DNA of 64,000 nucleotides from Sva-07 sp963710625 (GTDB taxonomy: Bacteria; Actinomycetota; Acidimicrobiia; Acidimicrobiales; Ilumatobacteraceae), in assembly GCA_963710625.1 (NCBI GenBank), contig CAVQBG010000012.1:3372-67371 (forward strand). Direction: 5' to 3'. The notes below the pieces were generated by a model. It ran no database searches. It was given only the letters and a program-made list of their open reading frames with translations, and was not told the origin of the DNA. Within the stretch, counting starts at the first letter, position 1, and each line of letters opens with the position of its first letter. Made by a program: the position numbers and the translations under genes. Below are positions 27,874 through 35,244 of this stretch, in pieces.

Positions 27874-27972
27874 TCGTTCAGACTTTCGCCGGGGCCGCTC
27901 GATCGGTCACCTTTCCCAAGAGCTGCAACGGTTTCGTCGGCCTCGCGGGCGCCGCACCCCGGTTCCCTCGCG

Positions 27973-27987
27973 ACCACCCAGAGTGGT
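27973..27987. promoter_or_regulatory. ACCAC-N5-GTGGT dyad
   Basis: Extends to six-base arms (GACCAC-CCAGA-GTGGTC, 27972-27988) and is followed on the plus strand by ATCTTCT, as at the site near 41038. It lies in the noncoding space between the short transferase and cysNC. Confidence 0.4.
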
Positions 27988-28085
27988 CATCTTCTGCCGC
28001 AGCGTCGGCGCGAGTTCGTCCGCTTGACGACATCCGTCAACACGAGCGGGGACGCGGAACACGACCGGAAGCACGCTGGAGGCAC

Positions 28086-30017
28086 TCAGCTTCCCGTCGA
28101 GGGTGAGCCGCCTCGTTCCCACGCCGCGATCACGGCCTCGGCCGCTTCTTCGGCGGTCATCGTCGTGGTGTCGACGCGGACCTCGGGGTGCTCCGGCGGT
28201 TCATACGGCGAGTCGATCCCGGTGAAGTTGGCCAGCTCGCCCCGGCGGGCCTTCGCATAGAGGCCCTTCGGGTCGCGCTGCTCGGCCACCGCCAACGGGG
28301 TGTCGACGAACACCTCGATGAACTCGCCGTCCTCCACCGCGTCGCGCGCCAGGCGACGCTCGGCACGGAACGGCGAGATGAACGACACCAACACCACCAA
28401 GCCCGCGTCGACCATCAACGCCGCCACCTCGGCGATGCGACGGATGTTCTCCACCCGGTCGGCGTCGGTGAACCCGAGATCACGGTTCAGGCCGTGGCGC
28501 ACGTTGTCGCCGTCCAGCAGATAGGTGCGCACACCCTGCGCATGGAGCTTCGACTCGACGACGTTCGCGATCGTCGACTTGCCCGATCCCGACAGCCCCG
28601 TGAACCAGAGCACCGCCGGCGCATGACTGTTGAGCCCGACCCGGGCCGCCTTGTCGACCTTCACGTCCTGCCAATGGATGTTGTGCGAACGCCGCAGCGC
28701 GAAGTGCAGCAGGCCGGCACCAACGGTGACGTTGGTGAGCTTGTCGATCACGATGAAGCCACCGGTGTCACGGTTCGTGACGTACGGATCGAACGGGATC
28801 GCCCGATCGAGACCGATGTTGCACACACCGATCTCGTTGAGCTCCAGCGTGTTGGCCGCGAGGCGATCGAGGCTGTTGACATCGACCCGGTACTTCGGAT
28901 GCGAGATCGTCGCCCCCACCGTGCGCGCACCGATCTTGACCAGGTACGGCCGCCCCGGAAGCATCGCATCCTCGTGCATCCACACGATGTGCGCCTCGAA
29001 CTGGTCGGCCACCTCGGCCGGATCGTCGGCAGCACACAGGAGATCCCCGCGGCTCACGTCGATCTCGTCGGTCAGCGTGATCGTCACCGACTGGCCGGCG
29101 ATCGCTTCGGGAAGGTCACCGTCCATCGTCACGATCCGATCGACCGTGCTCGTCGTGCCGGCCGGCAGCACCCGGATCGGATCGCCCGGCCGGATCGAAC
29201 CGCCGACGATGCGCCCCGAGAACCCGCGGAAGTCGAGATTCGGGCGGTTGACCCACTGCACCGGCATGCGGAACGACTGCTCCGCGAGGTCGTCGTCGAC
29301 CGGCACCGTCTCGAGCAAGCCCAACAGGGTCGGGCCGTGATACCAGGGCGTGTTGGCGCTGTGCTCGACGATGTTGTCGCCCCTGAGCGCCGACAGCGGG
29401 ATGAACGTCACGTCGTTCAGCCCGATCCGGCCGGCGAAGTCGGTGTACTCCTCCTCGATGGCCGAGAACACCTCGTGCGAGAAGTCCATCAGGTCCATCT
29501 TGTTGATGGCGACGACCACCCGCTCGATGCCCAGCAGCGACACCAGGTAGCTGTGTCGGCGGGTCTGGGTGAGCACGCCCTTGCGGGCATCGACGAGAAT
29601 CACCGCGACATCGGCGGTCGACGCACCGGTCACCATGTTGCGGGTGTACTGCTCGTGGCCCGGGGTGTCGGCCACGATGAACTTGCGGTGCTCGGTGGCG
29701 AAGAACCGGTAGGCGACGTCGATCGTGATGCCCTGCTCACGCTCGGCCGACAGGCCGTCGAGCAGGAGCGCGAAGTCGAGGTCGCCACCCTGCGTGCCGA
29801 CCTTCGCCGAGTCGATCTCCAGCGCGGCGAGGTGGTCCTCGAACACGAGATGCGTCTCGTAGAGCAGCCGACCGATCAGGGTGCTCTTGCCGTCGTCGAC
29901 GCTGCCGCAGGTGATGAACCGCAGCAGGCTCTTGTACTGGTGCGACGTCAGGTAGGCGTCGATGTCCTCGGCGATCAGCTGCTGGTTGGCAGTCGTGCTC
30001 GATCCTGGACCGCTCAT
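28086..30017 (-). CDS. cysNC: bifunctional sulfate adenylyltransferase subunit 1 / APS kinase
   Basis: Predicted 643-residue fusion for cytosolic sulfate activation. The N-terminal EF-Tu-like GTPase (CysN) has GSVDDGKSTLIGRLLYE, the G3 motif DTPGHEQYTRNMVTGAS and NKMDLMDFS, followed by beta-barrel domains. From about residue 445 is the APS kinase (CysC) with the P-loop FTGLSGSGKSTIAN, DGDNVRHGLNRDLGF and ISPFRAERR. Known: CysN with CysD makes APS from ATP and sulfate, driven by GTP hydrolysis; CysC phosphorylates it to PAPS. The start at 30017 (MSGPGSSTTANQQ) overlaps the cysD stop by one base (TGATG), indicating translational coupling; the longer frame to 30344 is a shadow of cysD. PAPS can feed sulfate reduction or sulfation of polysaccharides, but neither type of downstream gene is in the window. 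Confidence 0.95.
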   Translation of the reverse strand: MSGPGSSTTANQQLIAEDIDAYLTSHQYKSLLRFITCGSVDDGKSTLIGRLLYETHLVFEDHLAALEIDSAKVGTQGGDLDFALLLDGLSAEREQGITIDVAYRFFATEHRKFIVADTPGHEQYTRNMVTGASTADVAVILVDARKGVLTQTRRHSYLVSLLGIERVVVAINKMDLMDFSHEVFSAIEEEYTDFAGRIGLNDVTFIPLSALRGDNIVEHSANTPWYHGPTLLGLLETVPVDDDLAEQSFRMPVQWVNRPNLDFRGFSGRIVGGSIRPGDPIRVLPAGTTSTVDRIVTMDGDLPEAIAGQSVTITLTDEIDVSRGDLLCAADDPAEVADQFEAHIVWMHEDAMLPGRPYLVKIGARTVGATISHPKYRVDVNSLDRLAANTLELNEIGVCNIGLDRAIPFDPYVTNRDTGGFIVIDKLTNVTVGAGLLHFALRRSHNIHWQDVKVDKAARVGLNSHAPAVLWFTGLSGSGKSTIANVVESKLHAQGVRTYLLDGDNVRHGLNRDLGFTDADRVENIRRIAEVAALMVDAGLVVLVSFISPFRAERRLARDAVEDGEFIEVFVDTPLAVAEQRDPKGLYAKARRGELANFTGIDSPYEPPEHPEVRVDTTTMTAEEAAEAVIAAWERGGSPSTGS

Positions 30018-30958
30018 CAGAAGTGCCCTTCCTGCTTCTTCTTCTCGAGCGAGCTGATGCCGTCGTGGTCGGCCACACGTCCCTGACGCTCCGACGTGGT
30101 CGCCAGCAGCATCTCCTGGATGATCCCCGGCAGCGTGTCGGCGGTCGACTCGATCGCACCGGTCAGCGGGTAGCAGCCGAGCGTGCGGAACCGCACCGTG
30201 CGCATCTCGGGCACCTCGTCCGGCGCCAACGGCATCCGGTCGTCGTCGACCACGATCAGCGTGCCGTCGCGCTTCACCACGGGACGCGGCTTGGCGAAGT
30301 ACAACTCGACCAGCGGGATGTTCTCGAGGTGGATGTACTGCCACACGTCGAGCTCGGTCCAGTTCGAGATCGGGAACACCCGCACCGTCTCACCCTTGCT
30401 GCGCCGGCCGTTGTAGAGCTGCCACAGCTCGGGGCGCTGGCGCTTGGGGTCCCACTGGTGCTGCGGGCTGCGGATCGAGAACACGCGCTCCTTGGCCCGC
30501 GACTTCTCCTCGTCGCGCCGGGCGCCGCCGAACATCACGTCGAACCGGCGCTCGTCGACGATCTGCTTGAGCCCCTCGGTCTTCCACATGTCGGTGTGCA
30601 CCGCCGAGCCGTGATCGATCGGGTTGATGTTCTTCTCGATGCACTCGGGGTTGTGGTGCACGATCAACTCCAGGCCGTGCTCGGCGGCCATCGCGTCGCG
30701 GAACTCGTACATCGCCTGGAACTTCCAGAGCGTGTCGACGTGCACCAGCGGGAACGGCGGCGTCGACGGGTAGAAGGCCTTGACCGCCAGGCGCAGCAGC
30801 ACCGAGCTGTCCTTGCCCATCGAGTAGAGCAACGCCGGCCGCTCCGCCTCCGACACCGCCTCGCGCATGATCTGGATCGCCTCGGCCTCCAGACGCTGCA
30901 GGTGCGTCAGGCGACCGCCGGTCAACGCCGGGGTGGCGCTCGTGGTCGTTGCGGTCAT
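30017..30958 (-). CDS. cysD: sulfate adenylyltransferase subunit 2
   Basis: Predicted 313-residue PP-loop ATPase that adenylates sulfate together with CysN. Typical CysD sequence throughout: LEAEAIQIMREAVSEAERPALLYSMGKDSSVLLRLAVKAF (PP-loop SMGKDS), HVDTLWKFQAMYEFRD, MFGGARRDEEKSRAKERVFS, WDPKRQRPELW and FPISNWTELDVWQYI. The length is normal. The ATG at 30958 is preceded by a purine-rich GGGGGGGCGAG sequence. It is first in the operon with cysNC, with a 163-bp gap to the upstream Rrf2 gene that holds a palindrome likely to be its operator. Confidence 0.96.
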   Translation of the reverse strand: MTATTTSATPALTGGRLTHLQRLEAEAIQIMREAVSEAERPALLYSMGKDSSVLLRLAVKAFYPSTPPFPLVHVDTLWKFQAMYEFRDAMAAEHGLELIVHHNPECIEKNINPIDHGSAVHTDMWKTEGLKQIVDERRFDVMFGGARRDEEKSRAKERVFSIRSPQHQWDPKRQRPELWQLYNGRRSKGETVRVFPISNWTELDVWQYIHLENIPLVELYFAKPRPVVKRDGTLIVVDDDRMPLAPDEVPEMRTVRFRTLGCYPLTGAIESTADTLPGIIQEMLLATTSERQGRVADHDGISSLEKKKQEGHF

Positions 30959-30982
30959 CTCGGTCTCGCCCCCCCTTCGCGA

Positions 30983-31005
30983 TTGTCTACCAACTCGGTG
31001 GACAA
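30983..31005. promoter_or_regulatory. candidate Rrf2 operator in front of cysD
   Basis: TTGTCTACC-AACTC-GGTGGACAA: nine-base arms matching at eight positions, 5-bp centre, 25 bp upstream of the cysD start. On the minus strand TATTGT overlaps one arm and TTGACC lies at 31029-31034, so binding could block the promoter. The neighbouring Rrf2 protein is the obvious candidate binder. Confidence 0.6.
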
Positions 31006-31121
31006 TACAGGAAACCTCGTCTGGTTCCGGTCAAGAACCCGCCACGCGTTTCAGCGTCAGCAGATACGCACGAATCGAGCGTTGTTGCTGACGCTCGAGC
31101 TCGAACTCACGGTCGAGCGGG

Positions 31122-31595
31122 TCAACTCCGGGTGCCGTGGCGCTCCGCGGTGCTGCGGCGGTATTCGGCGGCCAGGCCGGTCACCTCGGGAGGCAGGTCG
31201 CCCGAGGCCAGGTCTGCGAGCGTGACGGTCTCGAGCACCCGACGCAGACTGCCCCTGATCGCCATCCACACCTCGGGCAGCGCCTCGGCCGGGCCGTCGT
31301 AGTGGAGGTCGCGGAGGCTCTCGTCGTGCACGTCGGCCAACGGGCCGTCGACGGCGCGGAAGACGTCGGCGAGCGAGATCTCCTCCGGCGGGCGCGAGAG
31401 GGTGAAGCCTCCGTCGGGACCCCGCTTCGAGCGGACGAGCTCGCCCCGTTTCAGGTCGCGGAGGATGTCGAGCAGGAACTTCGACGAGATGCCCTGTCTG
31501 GTGGCGATCGACTCCGCCTTGGCGCTCGACCCGTCCGCTGCAGCGAGTTCCGCCATCGCCCGCACCGCATTGTCGACCCGCTCCGAGATCCTCAC
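31122..31595 (-). CDS. Rrf2-family transcriptional regulator (CymR-like)
   Basis: Predicted 157 residues from a GTG at 31595. It has a winged helix-turn-helix with RISERVDNAVRAMAEL, IATRQGISSKFLLDILRDL and GELVRSKRGPDGGFTLSRP, then the usual ISLADVFRAVDGPL dimer segment. No cysteine is present after the chosen start, so the Fe-S ligands of IscR/NsrR are absent. That fits the CymR-type Rrf2 regulators that control cysteine and sulfur metabolism. It sits directly upstream of cysD-cysNC on the same strand, so a role in regulating sulfate activation is likely. The GTG is chosen because TAGCGT lies 7 nt upstream; the longer frame to 31652 adds Ala/Gly-rich residues. Confidence 0.88.
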   Translation of the reverse strand: MRISERVDNAVRAMAELAAADGSSAKAESIATRQGISSKFLLDILRDLKRGELVRSKRGPDGGFTLSRPPEEISLADVFRAVDGPLADVHDESLRDLHYDGPAEALPEVWMAIRGSLRRVLETVTLADLASGDLPPEVTGLAAEYRRSTAERHGTRS

Positions 31596-31602
31596 CCCGG
31601 CG

Positions 31603-31608
31603 ACGCTA
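31603..31608 (-). promoter_or_regulatory. -10 box of the Rrf2 gene (leaderless)
   Basis: TAGCGT on the minus strand, 7 nt before the GTG at 31595. Confidence 0.5.
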
Positions 31609-31776
31609 ACCGCCCGCTGCCCGCCCGCTGCCGTCGCCGCGCCGCACCCCATCCATCGGCCCGCTCGGCAGTGGTTCGTCCGGAACTTCTGCAGCCGATT
31701 CCAATATTCAAGATCGTCTCAAGATGTGCGGATCGACCTCAGGGTGGCGCCGGATCGCTCCGAAGACGAGTGGACG

Positions 31777-34700
31777 ATGTCCGTCAAACCACACCATCGA
31801 TGGCACGAGGTGCGCTCGCACCGGACCCTGATCGCCACGGCCGTCACGGTCGCCGTCGTCGCGGGCGCACTCGCCCTCAGCGACCCATCCGGCACCGGCC
31901 GCACGGCCGCGCCGCTCGCTGAGCCCGCACCGGCCGCGAGTGTCGCAGACGCGACCGACCCCGCCGAACCGTCGGCAACTGCATCGCTGAGCGTGGCGGC
32001 ATCGCCCGGCCCGGATGGCGCGACCGACGCGGCCGTGGCGGCAGGTTCCGGCGGCTCCGGGCGCGTGGCATCGGCGATTGCCGCCATCCCCGACGGGGCC
32101 GAGCCACTCGAGGTCGACCTGGCGCCGGCGGGCACCGGGACCAACGTCGCCAGCGGGCCCGAAGCGGCGGCGTGGTTGCAGACGGCCGCGCCGGCCGTCC
32201 AGGACGACGTCGCGAGCAACGTCGGCATCGGTACCGACGACCTGGTGCGCAACTTCCTCGACGACCCGAGCGCCTTCCTGTCCGCCGACGGCATGGTCGG
32301 CTACATCGAACCCGTCGCGAACGACGATGCCGACCTCCACGAGGCCCCTGCGCACGGCCACGATGCCTCCGACACCGCCGGCGACCACGGCGTCGCCGGC
32401 CCGGACCAGGGTCCGACGGACGCCGCCTCCGAACCGGTGGCCGATCCCCCACCCGCGGCAGCGCTCGGCTCGACACCGGCCGACGTGTTCGCCCTCCACT
32501 CGCTGCCCAGCTCCACCAAGGTGGTCTACCTCGACTTCGACGGCCACGTGATGCAGAACGAGTACTGGAACTCCACGTACTCGGTGGGCACGTACACCAA
32601 CCAGCCGTACGACATCGACGGCAACCCGTCCACGTTCTCCGCCACCGAACGCGATCGGATCTACGAGATCTGGCAACGCGTCGCCGACGACTTCGCGCCC
32701 TTCGACGTCGACGTCACCACCGCCGACCCGGGCATCGACGGACTCCGGCGCACGTCGGCCGGCGACACCACGTTCGGCACCCGCACCGTGATCACGTCGT
32801 CGGACTGGTTCGCCCTGGCGAACGGTGGCCAACGCATCGGCGGCATCGCGCTGCTCAACGTGTTCACCTCGAGCACGGACCACTCGAGCTACGTGTTCTC
32901 GTCGAACCTCAGTGGCGGCGCGGCCAAGGTCGTCGCCGACGCGGCAGCGCACGAGGCCGGCCACACGTTCGCACTGCGCCACGACGGCACGACGATCGCG
33001 CCGGCCTCCGGCTACTACCGCGGGCACGGCAGCTGGGGACCGATCATGGGGGCGCCGTACACCCGTGCGGTCACCCAGTGGTCCGACGGGCAGTACCCCG
33101 GCGCCGACAACACCGAGGACGACCTCGCCGAGATCGCTGCACGGGGCGGGCTGCGCGCCGACGACTTCGCCGACACCAGCGTCGGTGCCACCACCGTGGC
33201 GGCCGGCACCCACACCGGGCTCATCGGGGTCGGTGGCGACGTCGACACGTTCCGCATCGTCCCGGCAGCGGGCTCCACGCGCATCACGGTGACCAGCGGC
33301 GAGAACGCCACGAACCTCCTCGCCCGCCTCACCGTGCGCGACGGCGAGGGTGGCGTCGTGGCGCAGATCGACCCGAGCGCGGCGAGCGGCTGGACGCTCA
33401 CCACCGACGTCGCCGCGTCCGTCGGCACCTTCACCGTCGCGGTCGCCGGTACCTCCTGGCTCACCCCCGCCGACGGCTTCGTCGCCGATGGCTCGCTCGG
33501 CGTCTACACCCTCGAGGTCACCGACATCGCCGGCCCCGGTAGCACCACCTCGACCACCTCTGCGCCGACCACCTCCACCTCTGCGCCGACCACGTCCACC
33601 ACGACCAGCACCACCACCACCATCGCGCCGACCACCTCCACCACCACCTCGACCACCTCTGCGCCGACCACCTCCACCACGACCACCTCGACCACCTCGA
33701 CCACGACGCCGACCACCACCTCGACATCGACCACCACGACCACCACGCCGACCACCACCTCGACGCCGACATCGACCTCGACGTCCACCACGAGCACGAC
33801 GTCGAGCACCACGACCACCGCGGTCACCACCACCACCACCACCACCACTCCGTCACCGACCGCTCCTCCGGCGACGCCGACGACGCCGGCCGACCCGTCG
33901 ACGGCGCTCGGCAACAACGGCCTGCCGTTGACGGCCATCGCCCCGCAACGCCTCGTCGACACCCGCTCCGCACTCGGCGGGCAGGCGCGTCAACCGGCGG
34001 GCGGCATCGTGCGGGTACCGATCGCCGGACGGGTGGGCATCCCGGCCGATGCTCGGGCCGTCGTCGCGAACGTCACGCTGGTCGGCCCCGACGCACCCGG
34101 TTACGCCACCGTCTACCCGTGCACGCCACAGGTACCCGACGTGTCGGTGCTCAACTACGCGGCCGGACAGACCGTCGCCAACAACGCCGTCGTCACCCTG
34201 TCGCCGGCCGGCGAGCTGTGCGTGTACACCTACGCAGGGGCCGACATCCTCGTCGACGTCACCGGCTGGCTCGGGACGTCGGGACAGTCGCGGATGGTGC
34301 CGCTCGGACCCACCCGCACCGTCGACACCCGCTCGGGGCAGGGCGGATCCCGGCGGGTCGCCGCCGGATCGACCACCAGATTCGACCTGACCGCCTCGCT
34401 GGCACCGCAGTCCACGGCGATCGCACTCAACCTCACCGCGGTCGCCCCGGCCACCGCCGGTTACCTCACCGTGTACCCGTGCGGGCGGGGACGACCCGCG
34501 ACGTCGAGCCTCAACTTCGCTGCCGGCGAGACGCGGCCGAACAACGCGATCGTCGCCACCGACGACGGTTCGATCTGCGTGTTCTCCGACACCGACGCCG
34601 ACATCCTCGTCGACGTCACCGCTTCGTTCGGCCCCAACGGACTCGGCCTGGTGCCGGTCGATCCGGTGCGACTCCTCGACACCCGGAGCACCGCGCCGTT

Positions 34701-34986
34701 CGCCGGCAACGAGATCCGCGGGTACAGCTCGCTCGGGACGCGGCTGTCACCGCTGACGCCGCGGTCGGCGTCGGTCAACGTGACCGCCCTCGACCAACCC
34801 GTCGCCGGGTTCGTCACCACGTTCGACTGCGTCACCCTGCGAGAGACCTCCACGCTCAACCCGCTCCCAGGATCGGTGAGCGCGAACGGCGCCGTCGTCC
34901 CGCTCCTGGGCGGCGACCGGAGCTGCCTGATGTCGTCGAGCGGCGGGAACCTGATCGTCGACCTCAACGGATGGTGGGTGCCGTGA
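31777..34986 (+). CDS. secreted zinc metalloprotease with Thr-rich linker and VDTR-type repeats
   Basis: Predicted 1,069 residues from the ATG at 31777. A signal-like segment (residues 20-36, IATAVTVAVVAGALAL) is followed by a low-complexity Ala/Asp propeptide-like stretch. A metalloprotease domain starts at about residue 240 (VVYLDFDGHVMQ). It holds the HEAGHTFALRH zinc motif at about residue 392 and GPIMGAPY as a likely Met-turn. A PPC-like beta domain follows. Residues about 590-700 are a Thr/Ser/Pro linker, probably glycosylated. The last 350 residues are three repeats of ~115 residues, each with RLVDTRS, VNVT/LNLT, YPC and DVTGW signatures. I know these repeats from actinobacterial secreted proteins, but their function is not established. 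The longer frame from 31402 overlaps the Rrf2 gene and is unlikely. Confidence 0.85.
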   Translation: MSVKPHHRWHEVRSHRTLIATAVTVAVVAGALALSDPSGTGRTAAPLAEPAPAASVADATDPAEPSATASLSVAASPGPDGATDAAVAAGSGGSGRVASAIAAIPDGAEPLEVDLAPAGTGTNVASGPEAAAWLQTAAPAVQDDVASNVGIGTDDLVRNFLDDPSAFLSADGMVGYIEPVANDDADLHEAPAHGHDASDTAGDHGVAGPDQGPTDAASEPVADPPPAAALGSTPADVFALHSLPSSTKVVYLDFDGHVMQNEYWNSTYSVGTYTNQPYDIDGNPSTFSATERDRIYEIWQRVADDFAPFDVDVTTADPGIDGLRRTSAGDTTFGTRTVITSSDWFALANGGQRIGGIALLNVFTSSTDHSSYVFSSNLSGGAAKVVADAAAHEAGHTFALRHDGTTIAPASGYYRGHGSWGPIMGAPYTRAVTQWSDGQYPGADNTEDDLAEIAARGGLRADDFADTSVGATTVAAGTHTGLIGVGGDVDTFRIVPAAGSTRITVTSGENATNLLARLTVRDGEGGVVAQIDPSAASGWTLTTDVAASVGTFTVAVAGTSWLTPADGFVADGSLGVYTLEVTDIAGPGSTTSTTSAPTTSTSAPTTSTTTSTTTTIAPTTSTTTSTTSAPTTSTTTTSTTSTTTPTTTSTSTTTTTTPTTTSTPTSTSTSTTSTTSSTTTTAVTTTTTTTTPSPTAPPATPTTPADPSTALGNNGLPLTAIAPQRLVDTRSALGGQARQPAGGIVRVPIAGRVGIPADARAVVANVTLVGPDAPGYATVYPCTPQVPDVSVLNYAAGQTVANNAVVTLSPAGELCVYTYAGADILVDVTGWLGTSGQSRMVPLGPTRTVDTRSGQGGSRRVAAGSTTRFDLTASLAPQSTAIALNLTAVAPATAGYLTVYPCGRGRPATSSLNFAAGETRPNNAIVATDDGSICVFSDTDADILVDVTASFGPNGLGLVPVDPVRLLDTRSTAPFAGNEIRGYSSLGTRLSPLTPRSASVNVTALDQPVAGFVTTFDCVTLRETSTLNPLPGSVSANGAVVPLLGGDRSCLMSSSGGNLIVDLNGWWVP

Positions 34987-35073
34987 CCGGACCCGCGAAC
35001 CCTGCGACACCCGCTCTCTAGGTTGGTGCGTACCGACTCCCCTTCCATCCGAATCGATCATGGGAGGTGCAAG

Positions 35074-35181
35074 ATGAACGACTCCGCTACCGCTCCGCCG
35101 TCGCGAGTTCGCAACTGGCTCGACGGAAATCGACTCGCGGCACTCCTCGCCGTGGAGCGGGGGCGATCTCGCACGCTCTGA
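35074..35181 (+). CDS. 35-residue small ORF with strong ribosome site
   Basis: ATG at 35074 with a near-perfect GGGAGG six bases upstream (35062-35067). The peptide starts MNDSATAPPSRVRNW and ends GRSRTL; it is basic and has no membrane segment. It lies 63 bp before the VaFE surface protein. It may be a small protein or a translated leader. No family is recognised. The evidence is mainly the ribosome site. The remaining gap 34987-35244 holds nothing else clear. Confidence 0.4.
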   Translation: MNDSATAPPSRVRNWLDGNRLAALLAVERGRSRTL

Positions 35182-35244
35182 CTTCCGCCGAACGCTCCTG
35201 AGCACCCACTGCAACCGACGATGCAGTGGAGAACGGAGCACACA

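Noticed and set aside
31708..33213. 501-codon minus-strand frame opposite the metalloprotease
   Set aside because: Gly/Val/Arg-rich shadow of a gene with a zinc protease motif on the plus strand.
33540..33860. Thr-codon tract as a microsatellite or noncoding repeat
   Set aside because: It stays in frame and encodes the Thr/Ser/Pro linker of the metalloprotease, a common secreted-protein feature.
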